Shown in pieces: positions 1 through 10,504 of a stretch of DNA of 64,000 nt. Below the pieces are notes generated by a model. The model had not been told where the DNA came from. It made no database searches and saw nothing but the letters and a program-made list of their open reading frames with translations. The DNA is taken from the NCBI GenBank assembly GCA_011316305.1, contig SAUG01000039.1, forward strand, positions 155,253-219,252, given 5' to 3'. Positions within the stretch are counted from its first letter, which is position 1. Each line of letters starts with the position of its first letter. The position numbers and the translations under genes are program-made. The DNA comes from Rusavskia elegans (lineage: Eukaryota; Ascomycota; Lecanoromycetes; Teloschistales; Teloschistaceae).

Positions 1-28
1 AGTCAACAGCAGCGGGATTCCCTACAAG

Positions 29-331
29 ATGGACTATTGGAAAAGAAAACCGTCCAATCTCGATAATTTCCCGCCAAATTCCGCGCAATATAAAGCTGCC
101 CAGAAGCTGGTCGTGCTATACCGAGACAAGAGCGCCAATTCTATGGAAGAGCGACTTGATGGTGTAGAAGCTGCGCGGGTTGTGATAAGGGAATATCCGG
201 AGGTCAAGAAGGGGGTTAAGGACGATCGGGGGAAGGGATGTGATGGCCAGGAGCAGCGGGCGCATTACTGTGATGCGGTGTCCATTTTGGAAAATGTTTG
301 CGAGATGTGGTATTGCACGGGTATGGAGTGA
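29..331 (+). CDS. hypothetical protein, 5' end probably outside window
   Basis: A 100-residue reading frame from an ATG at base 29. The same frame is open without a stop to the left edge of the window (base 2), and bases 21-28 could also be the end of an intron, so this may be the last exon of a longer gene. The product is hydrophilic, mostly helix-forming, with a Lys/Glu-rich middle (EAARVVIREYPEVKKG) and a C-terminal end containing three Cys. No known domain is recognised. Size and helical character recall the family W genes at 30-37 kb, but no specific motif is shared, so membership is only a guess. Confidence 0.35.
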   Translation: MDYWKRKPSNLDNFPPNSAQYKAAQKLVVLYRDKSANSMEERLDGVEAARVVIREYPEVKKGVKDDRGKGCDGQEQRAHYCDAVSILENVCEMWYCTGME

Positions 332-826
332 TGTTTGATTTGGGGGTTTGTGGAGGTGTTGTACTTGCTGGTAGACTTGCATGCCGGGGTATGTTCGGGG
401 TTAAGGGGTAAAGTGGATAGGGGATAGGGAAAAAGGGGGCTTTGTGTGTAAGCGGTGTGGAGACTGTGATGCAACGAGTAGTCCAGTTCTAGTATCATGC
501 TCTCGCTATGTTTCTTTAGTACGATATTTCTCCGCTGTGTGGTCCGAGTGGAGGGGCCAAAGGACCCACCATTCTCTTGTATTAGACGTTCGGCGTCTAA
601 CGTTTCATATGGCTATCCCAGCATTTTCATCATGAAGTGCAAATCTCGACCTAGGATTGATGTCTGTATGGTGGGTGAGTGATTGAATAAGTTATCCCTC
701 CTTTCAAGACCTTCCTCGACCACCTACCTTCCTCGGCCATCTACCTTCCAGCCGCCGCATATCCACAAACCTCGCTCCATTCTGCCCCCAGCACCATAAC
801 CGCTGGCCACTTACAACTTCTCAATA
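332..826. other. intergenic, no gene seen
   Basis: Only short overlapping frames without recognisable protein features. The last 100 bases are C/T-rich (ccttcctcg repeats around 705-750) and read like a promoter and 5' leader for the small gene starting at 827. Confidence 0.5.
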
Positions 827-961
827 ATGCGATACGAATATAAAGGCTGGACATGCTGCCAATGCGGCCCGGGGTATCCCAGGAATTATAAACAATGGAA
901 CTGTCATAGCTGCGGGCATGGGAGCTGTTGGGAGTGTAAGCAGCATTATGTTAGCGTGTAG
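827..961 (+). CDS. Cys-rich microprotein, family Z
   Basis: A 44-residue protein (135 bases) starting at the first ATG after a pyrimidine-rich leader. It contains W-T-C-C-x-C (residues 8-13) followed by C-x2-C-G-H-x2-C-x2-C (residues 26-37), a spacing that could bind one or two zinc ions. Seven other genes in the first 10.6 kb share this pattern, which argues that this short frame is real. At GTTAGC (949) the sequence also resembles a donor site at the position where relatives have an intron, so the last few residues could differ if it is spliced. Function unknown; a protein- or RNA-binding zinc knuckle is inference only. Confidence 0.65.
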   Translation: MRYEYKGWTCCQCGPGYPRNYKQWNCHSCGHGSCWECKQHYVSV

Positions 962-1481
962 ATTATCAAAAAATGAGAGGTCGGGAGCTAACGTAGGGTG
1001 TCTGTCGATTGGAAAGGGGAGGTGATGGTGGGAACGGGAAGGACGGTGGTTTCGATTACTGACGGGGGACTCGTAGTAATTGGTTTTGATGACGAGTTTG
1101 AAGATTAGTATGCTTTATCTCAAAGTATAACGGGTTTTGATTTTGAATAGCCGCTGGTACATTTTTCGTTCACTGTCGGATAGAGTTGATTTACCACCCC
1201 TTGAAGGTCATGAACCATATCAAAAACCCCAGTGGTAATTTTCAAGTACTCTATGGTCACAGCACCCCAAAGTAAAGCAAGCTCACGCATAAGTTCCGCA
1301 CAAGCCGCCAATGACCAAAAATCCCAAAGATACGCATGCCGTCAAAACACCCACATCACCAACTGTCCACCAATTGCTCCCTTCGCATCACCCGGAAACC
1401 GCAGTCTGCGCCCTCCAGAATCCCTGTCTTTGTAAGCTGAAGCTAGTACCAACAATTACGCCACACAACGTACAATATCTC
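962..1481. other. intergenic, no gene seen
   Basis: Open minus-strand stretches exist (about 1120-1311), but they lie downstream of the family Z gene at 1482-1604, begin without an ATG and show no known domain. They may be its 3' untranslated region. Confidence 0.45.
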
Positions 1482-1604
1482 TCACCAAGTGCTATAGCGG
1501 TCTTGGCAGCTCGTACATTTCCAATGCCGACATTTCCAGCAGAGGTTACTTGAAGAATGCTTGTAGCCATATTTATGACACGTCCATCCTTGATAAACAG
1601 GCAT
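1482..1604 (-). CDS. Cys-rich microprotein, family Z
   Basis: A 40-residue protein on the minus strand: MPVYQGWTCHKYGYKHSS at the N-terminus, then C-W-K-C-R-H-W-K-C-T-S-C. It aligns with the gene at 827: both begin Met-x3-Tyr/Gln-x-Gly-Trp-Thr-Cys and both have the C-x2-C-x-H-x2-C-x2-C block. The second Cys of the CC pair is His here. A TATATAAA box lies on the minus strand near 1750, followed by a C/T-rich leader, supporting transcription. A longer open frame in another register (1388-1570) overlaps it, lacks the motif and is judged a shadow. The stop overlaps a GTGAGA donor-like sequence. Confidence 0.65.
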   Translation of the reverse strand: MPVYQGWTCHKYGYKHSSSNLCWKCRHWKCTSCQDRYSTW

Positions 1605-2136
1605 ACTTCGTGGTGTTGCTGATGTCCTTAGGTATTCTGTGGGTCTAGATTGGCTGGGCTGGTTGATGGTTTGTGTGGTGTCCAGAGTTGCCGGTGTAGT
1701 GATTGTGGTAGAAGAGAGAGAGTTTGTGCAATGGGTGCCCTACCCGGTTTATATAGCCGTCGCACACAGGTTCTGACTCACTGGCCAGATATGAATGTCA
1801 GAGAACATGCTTAACAGCACGCGACTCATATAGAGAGCGAGCTGCAGCAATTGGACTTTTGGGGATACTGACTTCCTCACTCAATCTCGGGAATGACTCT
1901 GCTTGGATTCCCGTCTATCTCTACTACTTGAGTCATCTGTAAGACCGCCTAGGTATAAGACAGCCTGCCACTCGCTACTATCCTCATGTTTCTGCCCAAC
2001 TACCAGGAGATACAGCAATTACCTACTACAAAGCACCAAATACACGACAACCTTCCTCCTACTTCGCTCTCCTGTACTGCGGACACCGAACCAATTCCCC
2101 ACACCCCATATTTCGACGCGCTCGTGCGCACCTGGG
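1605..2136. other. intergenic with divergent promoters
   Basis: Separates two family Z genes pointing away from each other. It holds the TATATAAA box near 1750 for the minus-strand gene and a long open leader for the plus-strand gene. No additional gene is seen. Confidence 0.45.
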
Positions 2137-2247
2137 ATGGCTGAATGGGAGTGTTGCGAATGCGACTTGGACTGTATTGACTGGAATTGCAAGAAGTGCC
2201 CCGAATGTAGCCATAGGCTCTGTCGAAAATGCCATATTGTTGGCTAG
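2137..2247 (+). CDS. Cys-rich microprotein, family Z
   Basis: A 36-residue protein beginning MAEWECCECDLDC and continuing with C-x2-C-P-E-C-S-H-x2-C-x2-C. The frame is open upstream to about 1903, but the ATG at 2137 fits relatives, which also start a few residues before W-x-C-C-x-C. It is nearly all Cys/His motif, so it would depend on metal for folding. As in the gene at 827, the stop lies just after a possible donor (GTTGGC). Confidence 0.65.
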   Translation: MAEWECCECDLDCIDWNCKKCPECSHRLCRKCHIVG

Positions 2248-2740
2248 GCATCAGGGGATACTGATATTCTATGGATCGTCTCGCGTAAAGCTTTGACTGT
2301 TTGGAGTCCTAGGCTAGAAGAAATCGAGTTTGCGAGTCCTTTTGTTGTAGTTCCTCCCGGGTTTGAAAGAAATAGCGGATTGAGCGTGCACGACCTAAAA
2401 CTGAAGCCCATTATTGCAAGGAAATCAGGTTGGCAGAGTAGACAGTCAAATTCGAAAGGAATTGCGGCTAGCTACTTCCAGGAAAGACCACCAAAGTCCA
2501 GTAGATCCGATTTGATATAATATTTTTCCCGAAGTCAGACCATGCAATTGTATTAATGGTAAACTCTTAAGACACGTACCCTAAAATGAATGTATCAAAC
2601 CATCTGTGACTCCTTGCGCGCTAGACCCCTGCGTCATCCACGAGTATAAACCCAGTAGGACTCCATAACATCACTCCATACAAACTATCTCCCCATTCTC
2701 CTTCCTCTATCACCAAATCAGTGAACAGCAAACCGAAGAA
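2248..2740. other. intergenic, no gene seen
   Basis: A 75-codon open frame (2293-2520) has no recognisable feature. The C/A-rich leader at 2690-2740 (ctccttcctc) leads into the next family Z gene. Confidence 0.45.
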
Positions 2741-2940
2741 ATGGCAGCAGTCGAGTGGCAGTGCTGCGAGTGCGAATTCGTACAATACATATTCGTCTAT
2801 GACTTGAGCTGCTATGCATGTAATCATGGCAAATGCAGGGAGTGTAATGATCTAGTAAGTACTGATCCAATCATAGCTATTTGTAGCGAGATGAATGGCC
2901 GAGAGAATGCTGATGTGTCGTGATATAGGCCGCGGAATAA
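2741..2940 (+). CDS. Cys-rich microprotein, family Z, spliced
   Basis: Two exons, 2741-2854 and 2929-2940, with an intron 2855-2928 (GTAAGT donor, ATATAG acceptor). The spliced product has 41 residues: W-Q-C-C-E-C-E-F, then C-Y-A-C-N-H-G-K-C-R-E-C, ending NDLAAE. The last exon is only four codons including the stop. The same arrangement at the same place in the genes at 3459 and 4175 supports this model. If the intron is retained, translation runs 22 codons into it. Function unknown; membership in family Z is seen directly. Confidence 0.65.
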
Positions 2941-3458
2941 GTCTTCCCTGCTTGATGCGTTGGCTGGGCGTTGGGTTTAAGGTTTTGTTCCGCTAGCAAT
3001 GTGTGTGCTGAAAGCGAGGCACGAGCCGTGGTTCTGTCGTGATGCTTTCACGGCTGTTCGAGAGATAGCAGCAACTTGTATCTGCGAGTTTTTAGACTGC
3101 TGAACTTTAGGATTGATCTGAAATCAGGCTTTCTCTGTTGAATCCTGCGAATAGTCTTGGAAATGACAAGCAACTTCCGCGTATCATTATCTTGGGACTC
3201 CAGCGTGACACTCTGCCATCTGATCGTGTACTCATGTTCTAAGTGGACGTGATTGGAGAGACTTAAACCATTGTGGCAGATCTCATTAATCAACCACAGT
3301 GTCTCTCATTTGCTCAAAGTCCAGAAATAAATACTGGTATACTCCTGCTTTATGTTGTGGTTCAACAATCAATTCTCAGACCCCAAATCCTCTCACGCCG
3401 CAAGAGATCCACCAAGCACGAAACCCTCCCCCGTATCACTTACCTGTCCTCGCCAGCA
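2941..3458. other. intergenic; possible protein-coding relic on minus strand
   Basis: A minus-strand frame over about 3048-3293 encodes a believable protein tail (about 80 residues, basic and helical) but has no good start and no neighbours in frame. It could be the last piece of a lost gene. No domain is recognised. Confidence 0.3.
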
Positions 3459-3702
3459 ATGACCGCCAAAATCAAAATAAGCCCATCCTGACCGACAGAG
3501 GAAGAACCTTGGACCTGCTGCAAGTGCAGATGCAGCCACCTTGCAGGAGACGTCGATTTTGAGAATTGTGCAGATTGTGGGCACGTTATATGTGATGACT
3601 GCCTTAAATTCGTAAATCTTCTTTGCTGGATGCTATATCTTCTTAGTGTCTCGAGTACGCTCCTGATGAGTTTTATTTTCTGCATCTTCTTCACTTCAGT
3701 GA
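3459..3702 (+). pseudogene. Cys-rich microprotein, family Z, with in-frame TGA
   Basis: From an ATG at 3459 the frame runs ten codons to a TGA at 3489-3491, then continues in the same frame through W-T-C-C-K-C-R-C (from 3510) and C-A-D-C-G-H-V-I-C-D-D-C-L-K-F up to a GTAAAT donor at 3612. An acceptor (cttcag) at 3694-3699 is followed at once by TGA. So all family Z features, including the conserved late intron with a minute last exon, are present but one stop separates start from motif. No intron that removes the stop is visible. Either a recent pseudogene, stop-codon readthrough, or an unseen upstream exon. Confidence 0.5.
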
Positions 3703-4174
3703 TATCGTAAGGGCAATTCTAAGGCGTGATATGGCTCCTTTGTGCCCATAACCTGCGGTTCCAGAGGATGAAGGTTGCTCCAATTATCTGGAATGGGTAG
3801 TTGGGAGAAAAATTCTGTCTTGGTGCTCTGGTATTGGGTTGCAGAATGGCTCAGGCCTTAACAGGACCTGCCTCAATACATATATCATCCGAAGAAAACA
3901 TGAGTAAGACATAGTGAGTCATGTGTCAATGTAAGGTCAGAAGAAGCGGACTTTCCTCGAAATGTTTGCCGACCTTTCCCCGAAGCTGTTGACTGCTATT
4001 CTATTAATAGGTGATGCCATCGAATATTTATCCCCCTCCGTTCAATGGTGCCATCTCAGATCGCACCAACCTCTGCCGATACTATCTACATCAACCAGTT
4101 CCAAAAGCCAGAAGTTGACCGCTTCTACTGTTACCACAAATTTACCGACCGGCCACGAGACACACCCTCTCATC
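3703..4174. other. intergenic, no gene seen
   Basis: A long upstream frame (3962 onward) joins the next family Z gene in register but lacks similarity to anything recognised; it is treated as leader. Confidence 0.45.
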
Positions 4175-4363
4175 ATGTTTCCCTACAATTTCGTCTGGAT
4201 TTGTTGCCGCGACGGGATGGTCAACATGATCGTTATCGAATGTGGAGAGTGTGGCGAAGTTAACTGTTCTGACTGTGACGAAATGGGGCTCTTCATTGTA
4301 TGTATCCGCTGTCGCTTACATTCAGGGTCGAATGATATTGATATTTTGAGTTGATAGGCCTGA
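4175..4363 (+). CDS. Cys-rich microprotein, family Z, spliced
   Basis: Exons 4175-4297 and 4358-4363; intron 4298-4357 with GTATGT donor and TGATAG acceptor. The 42-residue product has W-I-C-C-R-D then E-C-G-E-C-G-E-V-N-C-S-D-C. The usual His of the second block is replaced by Glu. The last exon is a single Ala codon plus stop (GCC TGA), matching the GCC-start tiny exon of the gene at 2741. The long frame upstream (from 3962) is in register, but the ATG at 4175 fits family start positions best. Confidence 0.6.
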
Positions 4364-5102
4364 TCATACCCTCTAAAGCTGAAAGTTTACTGGTTCGGGA
4401 TCTTGTTTTGAGGTGAAGGGTGCAGGACCGACCTGGGATTGCGCACCGAGATCATGCTAGGGTGACAGATCACTTGGATGTCATAGCTATTGTTGGACTC
4501 AGGCAAACCATCAAGTTGGGTTATCAATATCTAATTTTGGCACTGGAGGATGTGAGACAGTACACGACCTGACTTTGGAAAAATCGAGAACTGCACGTCT
4601 TTCACCATTACTCTTCCACAAGGGCATATCTTTGAACAGGTATCGTAGCGTACGAGAAGTCCTGCTGTAGTTCTTTCGTGGCCTTCGTGAGCTGAAGGCC
4701 AAGCATTATGCATCATGACGAGGGCCCCCCAATTTTCTGACAATTAACTATTTGCGCATTGCCCCGACGGTTTGTAGGTGTGTGTTGTGAGTCATAGGCC
4801 TTCCCGATGATTTTAGCAGCGCGAAGAGCATTGATGGGCTCATAGGTGGACGACTTCTTAAGGCATCACAGCATGCCAGTGTAACAAAATGGGATGTATG
4901 TGAGTATTTGGACTGCATGTCAACTAAGAAATGGTTTCCTCTTTCCCAATGAAGACACCATTACATGTCGCATTCTTCGAACTCTGCACACTTCAATACA
5001 GGCTTGAAGCAATGAAATTCAGCAAGTCATTCGTCCCTTCCTTATACCTACTAGCACCCTTGCCTGTTCTTCACCAATACCACGACACCATTCTTGCTCT
5101 CC
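4364..5102. other. intergenic, no gene seen
   Basis: Only short frames on both strands without motifs. No tRNA or repeat recognised. Confidence 0.45.
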
Positions 5103-5321
5103 TCAGACCGCCCCACAAGCCAAACAACAGAAGTGGCCACACTTTGAGCAGTAAGCTCTGCCATACGTAGCATTACTGCGATTGCAGCAGCGAAAACTGT
5201 ACCCACGACTCATGTTGATGCGGTCCATAGATGTATGCTGGGTCTCGAGCTTGGCTGACTGGTGGTGACGGGTTGAGAGGTACAAGGAGTTGAGCTCGTT
5301 GTTGAATTTGGTGAAAGACAT
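5103..5321 (-). CDS. Cys-rich protein, family Z, longer N-terminus
   Basis: A minus-strand frame ends with R-C-C-N-R then C-S-K-C-G-H-F-C-C-L-A-C-G-A-V. The start chosen (5321) gives 72 residues; an internal Met (MDRINMSRG) would give about 41, closer to the other members. The frame is open further upstream. The metal-ligand pattern C-x2-C-G-H-x2-C-x2-C is complete. A possible donor (GTCTGA) overlaps the stop, as in relatives. Confidence 0.55.
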   Translation of the reverse strand: MSFTKFNNELNSLYLSTRHHQSAKLETQHTSMDRINMSRGYSFRCCNRSNATYGRAYCSKCGHFCCLACGAV

Positions 5322-6362
5322 TATAATAAGCTTTCCGGGAGCTGAATGGTTTTCGATAATAGTGAAGTGGTGATGGTTGCCGTGAGATGTTAGATACGGG
5401 TTTTGGAAGGTTGTCAAGAGACTTATATAATGACAAAGGCTGTTGAAACAACAATCCATGATAAATAGACGTAATGATGAATACTCATTTACTGATGTGC
5501 GGAGGACTGTCGCTTTGGTTGAAATTCGCTCGACATTTTCTGATTGCTGCCTCAGTAAACCCTTGTTTCCGGAGGTTAAGTTAACGGCTAGATACCTCAG
5601 TGTCATGATAATTGAATATTAAGATCGAGAATCTCACAGCACTTCTTCAGCTTCCGATATCATTCTCCTGTGAAAAAAGCTGTTCGTGGTGCGGACAGCC
5701 AGAATGGTATCTATTTACAAGGTATCACTCTTCAGACAAGAAGTTTTGGCACGGCTTCGAGAACTTGTTATCTCCTCACCACGCCTAGGGCCATCCTTCG
5801 AGCTCCAGCTCATCTGCACTTGGTGCGTTGGAGAGGGTTGACAGGCCGCAAGATATCGTGAGTAGACGTAGCTGTCTACGGCTAGCGTTGTCTTATGTTT
5901 GAAGCAGTTCCAGACAGATGATCTAGCGCCACTTGAGTATTGGCGCAGCGAGCGGTCGATGAAGAATTCGGGATGATGTGTGGTTGGGGATGTAAGAAAC
6001 GACATTACCCCTGCCAAGACGCGATGACCACGCTAGTACTAGAAGACAATGGTGGAGGTGGTCGGAGCAATCACCAGCCCCTGAATTTCCCAGATAGCCG
6101 GCTATATCATCATTGCCCCCCTGATGTTTTTATACCTTAACCATTCCACCTCAACTCTCCTTTACGGCGACTTACAGCAATATAATACTCTGCCCAGAAG
6201 ATTGAAGTATTTGGGCGTTAGTCATCAAGTAGAGGGCCAAAATCTCGTTGACGATACTTGGATTTTTACAGTCCTAACCCAAAGACCAAAACATGGTAAT
6301 ATCACGATCCTACGTCATACAATCAAGAATTCCCTCGCCTCCACCTCCTGAGCCCGTTAATA
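5322..6362. other. intergenic, no gene seen
   Basis: About 1 kb with many short frames. A Cys-containing frame at 5940-6140 lacks the family Z spacing. A promoter for the C2H2 gene at 6363 is expected here but no clear TATA box is assigned. Confidence 0.4.
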
Positions 6363-7136
6363 ATGTACAAATGCGATACTTGTACTCGAACTTTCCAAAC
6401 ATGGCATTTCTGTACGCAACACATGAACGCTGTCGATCACTGGAACCATGAATGCGATACCTGCAATGCTTCTTTCAGAACCCAGACTGCATGCGACGAC
6501 CACATGGAGCCAAAAGGTCATCGGCAGCATTATTGCAACCCTTGCATGCGGAAATTCGACAGTGCGAACAATCTCAAGATGGTAGGAAAGCGCCCTGGTG
6601 TTGCGATAGGATATCTGACTTCGAGATTCGAACATGGCATCTGAATTCAAATATCCACCAGGGCAAAAATATCACATGTCCATTCTGCAAACGTGCATTT
6701 TCAACAGCAAGCGACGTCTCACATCATCTCGAAGGAAGTAACTGCAAGACGGCTCCAAGCTTCAACCGAGAAAACATATACCGCTTTCTTCGGCAAAAGC
6801 ACAGCAACAGCTTCACCACCAACAATCTGCTTGAATGGCGCCAAGGAAAGATTTGGTCTACATCGAATGCGTGGAACGGTCATCACTACGAATGCTATGT
6901 CTGCCCTCGACAGTCTTCCATGGCAACAAATCTGAACCAACATCTTAAAGGCCCTGTTCATGTCCAGGATTTATATCATTGCCCCAAAAGCAGCTTGTGG
7001 AACCCAATTCAAAAATCTGGCCGCTATCTTCAATCATCTGGAGAGTGAGAGCTGTGGTTTCATCAAGTTCGCGGGCGTGCGAAGGAATGTTGGTGGCATT
7101 CTTTCCGGACAACAGAAGATGATTGCGTTTTATTGA
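6363..7136 (+). pseudogene. C2H2 zinc-finger protein with C-terminal frameshift
   Basis: Exon 1 (6363-6581) encodes C-x2-C fingers starting MYKCDTCTRTF, CDTCNASF and CNPCMRKFD. A 44-base intron (6582-6625) is followed by exon 2 with CPFCKRAFSTASDVSHHLE, ECYVCPRQSS...LNQHLKGPVH and YHCPK. The open frame stops at 7048, but the other register from 6996 to 7136 encodes CGTQFKNLAAIFNHLESESC and on to a basic end, the expected C-terminus of this widespread fungal multi-finger family. A one-base shift near 6980-6995, next to runs of C and A, separates them. The intact family member would be about 240 residues, probably nuclear. The cause is a real frameshift, or a sequencing indel in the homopolymer. 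Confidence 0.7.
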
Positions 7137-7387
7137 ATGTGAGATTTGTTCTTCCTCAAGCTGTTCTGGTCGAGAACCTCCATTGATGGCCTTTACCGCA
7201 GTAGATTTGATAATGAGGCGGGAATGGGAGCGCCGTAGAGATGTACACTAGCAGGAAGAAGCGATACCCCGGATTGAGTAGGAGAGTATTACACTTGTGC
7301 GAGCTTTGGAAGACAGGGGACAGAGAAATAATTCCATGACTGCAAACATTGATATTTGTTCCCTTACATTTCCCACGCCCCATCTGT

Positions 7388-8485
7388 TTAAGCAGTAGCT
7401 ATATTCGCCGCGCCGCCCGGTACACTGCCACTAGGAACCTTTCCATCAATCATGATCCTCACATACGCCATGTTCACTCTTTCGCGCAGTATATATCCTC
7501 CTGTGCTATATGGCTCACCCAAAGACACTCCAGCCCCCCATATCAGCACCTCCTCCATCAGTTCCTGGAATCTCAAAGCGAGTGTAGCAGCGGCCGGGAA
7601 TATGAGGATTTCAAGATAGTCTTTGACACGTTGGTCGCCCTTCTGGCGGTAAATTCGATACGCCTTCGCACCGGGAGATGGAGTGGGAAGTTTATCGGTG
7701 ACAAGATCAGTTCTCGGTTCCCCGAAAACGTAGAAGAGGAATTCGCGCATGCATCCGAACCATCTCAGCTCCATCTCAGCTGGGGTGATCTGCAAGCTCG
7801 CATTCTGCTGATTACCGGCTTGAAAGACGGGGTGGTTGCCTGGCTGGAGGACATGGCTAAGGGTCGTGTTTTCCCAGAAGGTTTCCTCGAGGTTTTTGAT
7901 AAGAGTGGGGGATCTTGAAGACTCAGGATAGAGTTGCTGTGGCTGGTTGAAGATTTCCACCCGGCCTACCAAAGCCTCGATGCCGGGAGCGGCTCGATGA
8001 GTGATCGAAGCCGTGAGTGCTCCCGACGTGATATCCTGGGTCGAAACGTACGACAAGACCGCGCAGTATGTGATTCCCAGCGCGACCGGATTCATGGAAG
8101 TCCCTTGTATGCCGGATGGAACTTCTCTGTATACGAAATCTTGGAACGGGACTAGCGCTCTCCTGATGGTGGGCCGGGCAATAGGCCGGGTGTCGTCGTT
8201 CTTCCACTCCCAGTAAGCCTCCACGGCGAGACTCATCACAACCTGGCCTCGTTTGAATGATATTCCTCTACGGCCATCAAATCTGGGTTCCACTATCAAA
8301 TGTTGCGACGCCTCAGGCCTAATGGGCAATTCAAGATTACCAGATACGTTTTGTACGACTGGAAAGTATTCCCGGGGAAAGCCCGTTGATGGGCTGATCG
8401 AGTCTAAGGGAACTGATGCATCCTGTGCGGGCCTCGCATGACATACGCCCCAAACGGCCAGGAACGGTATAAGTATGTTATACAT
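7388..8485 (-). CDS. predicted secreted protein of unknown function
   Basis: A 365-residue intronless protein. The start at 8485 (Met-Tyr-Asn) was chosen over the upstream Met at 8554 because it gives a classical signal peptide, MYNILIPFLAVWGVCHA, followed by a Pro/Ser-rich mature start. The mature part is rich in beta-type segments with several possible N-glycosylation sites (NVS, NTT, NAS) and few Cys. No known domain is recognised. The frame is intact and codon use looks normal, so it is likely a functional exported protein. Confidence 0.6.
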   Translation of the reverse strand: MYNILIPFLAVWGVCHARPAQDASVPLDSISPSTGFPREYFPVVQNVSGNLELPIRPEASQHLIVEPRFDGRRGISFKRGQVVMSLAVEAYWEWKNDDTRPIARPTIRRALVPFQDFVYREVPSGIQGTSMNPVALGITYCAVLSYVSTQDITSGALTASITHRAAPGIEALVGRVEIFNQPQQLYPESSRSPTLIKNLEETFWENTTLSHVLQPGNHPVFQAGNQQNASLQITPAEMELRWFGCMREFLFYVFGEPRTDLVTDKLPTPSPGAKAYRIYRQKGDQRVKDYLEILIFPAAATLALRFQELMEEVLIWGAGVSLGEPYSTGGYILRERVNMAYVRIMIDGKVPSGSVPGGAANIATA

Positions 8486-10504
8486 ACCGCTGCAGCGTTG
8501 GCGATTACAAAAGATCGGTATGCTTAAGAAAGGTTGCCTTGCCCCGTCTTTCATATCGGCACAGGCTTACAGTGTGGGTAATCGATGATGCGGAGAAGTG
8601 CATATTTCGAGTATTAAGAACGCGGATATACGCGAAAGCATGCAACATGTTGTAAAGGCACGAGCCGACAATCAAAGCGCTTCAAAGACACAAACTTCGA
8701 GCAGTCTGTGCTCAACATGTCTCATGAACCTTGTCGCATACATGACCGCCAGTGACTGTTGTCCATAGCGTCCGTACGATACCGTAGCGTTGAGTCATTG
8801 TGCCAGATCAAAGAGCTCGAAAGCGTGAAGCAGCTATAATGCCGTCACTGGTTGTTGTTCGCTCGGGTAAGGAAAGTGGACCTGGGAGCGCTTTTCTTCC
8901 CAAAGAGAAACGACTCGATGGGAAATCTCCGGATCCATGCACTACTTCATCCGATCGACGATTTCCATTGCGAACAAATTTCAACACTCATGACAACAAT
9001 GCTTGGCAGCAGCCAAACAATCGAACAGCAACGAGCTGCAAGGATATACGGATGCTTTATCCAACATCTTTCGAAGCTTTTCAAGGCAGTCCAGATATCG
9101 ACGAGGAACCATGCAATTAAGATTAGTGGACGTCCATCTGGAAGGGAAAGTGACTGCAAAAGATGGATTAGGGGCCAGTGCTCTCCAAACATTCCAAGTA
9201 AGATGCGCTGGATGACATCAGGGAAACAAAACAATGCTACGTTCACAATACAGTGGCGGGCAGACCAGAGACGCTCCGAGCCAATCATCCTGCCGGTTCA
9301 TTCCTATCAGAGCGCGCCAAAACAGGGAGCACAGAGCTGATGCTTTTGCCAAAGTCTGAGTTGTAGAGTGTTCATGGAGTGCAAACACCGACATGAGGTG
9401 CAGAAAAGGCGGCGCTCTTCAAAAGTCTTGTTGGTGGAGGCGAAGATTGGCGGCGAGGGAGAGCTGGATGTGGCGCATGTACCGCAAAAAGAGACCGAGA
9501 CTATGGATCAAGGTTGATTCCAGTGACGGTGGTGGAAGTGGGGACTCTATGTAGCCACGTCCGCGAGACCGGCGATGTCCATCAGTTATCGACCAAAGAT
9601 CGATTCATGTGCCCGCTCGATCCATTGAGAAGGCCACTTCTTCATGTAGGAGCTGTAACACAACCACCCACTCGTGGGATAGAGTACCAGTCGTTTGGCC
9701 GTCACCTTGGTGTCTTGTCTCTGCTGTGGCGTGAGCTGACGCCAGCATGTACGCAATCCACGGAACATGGCGGATGTGGCTGCTATCTGTCAGATAAAAA
9801 TCTGTTGAGCTGTGTTGGTGCAAAGTTGCTGCTAAGATGAAGACTGACGGTGGGATTGGAGTAGTCAAGATTGTCGATCGGTGGACGATGTCTCAAAAGT
9901 AGAAAGAAGGATTGTAAGATCAAGAAGGACATTTTCGAACGGAAGATGGGGTTCTTTAGTAGTGGTAATAATATGCGCAATCATGCTCAAATACCGGAAA
10001 CTGTGGTATGGTGCCGAGAAACAGGTGAGCGGTTTAGCTTTTTTGACTAGACGTCCGATGTGGATAGCGTGTCATAACATAACCAAGTATTTCCAACGCC
10101 ACCAACCCTATAACATCATCTTAGTATGATTATATCTGACACTCTGGAGAAGAAGATCTACAAGAGACAGAGATGGACCTTGTGCAACATTATTTTTATT
10201 GTACAATCGTTGGGCTTAGCCCTGGAGCTCCTGAAATGACACGGCGGCGGGTGAAAGGATGTGATTACATAATTTTCTGCCTTGTGGTCACCACGGCATC
10301 ACCTTGTTCTCCATATGCATTCATTGTCAGCTCACAACTGTTTCTCCATATCTCCCATAGCTACACACATCATCACACCATCCAACTAACCCATTCCCAA
10401 GGCTCGCTCTGATTCACGCATACACTATATGTCCCTAACCATAAGACAACTTCACCCCGTCGTGCCCTAGGCCCCCCCAAACCGCCAGATTTGCGTTAAT
10501 CCAA
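8486..10504. other. 2-kb intergenic stretch without a convincing gene
   Basis: Frames of 100-160 codons exist around 8800-9340, overlapping in different registers, with no domain, signal peptide or sensible splice pattern. One plus frame (9003-9215) looks slightly protein-like but ends without continuation. Nothing else is recognised. Confidence 0.4.

Noticed and set aside
1388..1570. Minus-strand 60-codon frame with a Met start and possible splice site
   Set aside because: It overlaps the family Z gene at 1482-1604 in another register, and only the family Z frame has a recognisable, repeated motif.
8852..9340. 162-codon plus-strand frame
   Set aside because: No domain, no signal peptide, overlapping long frames in other registers on both strands; looks like chance openness.
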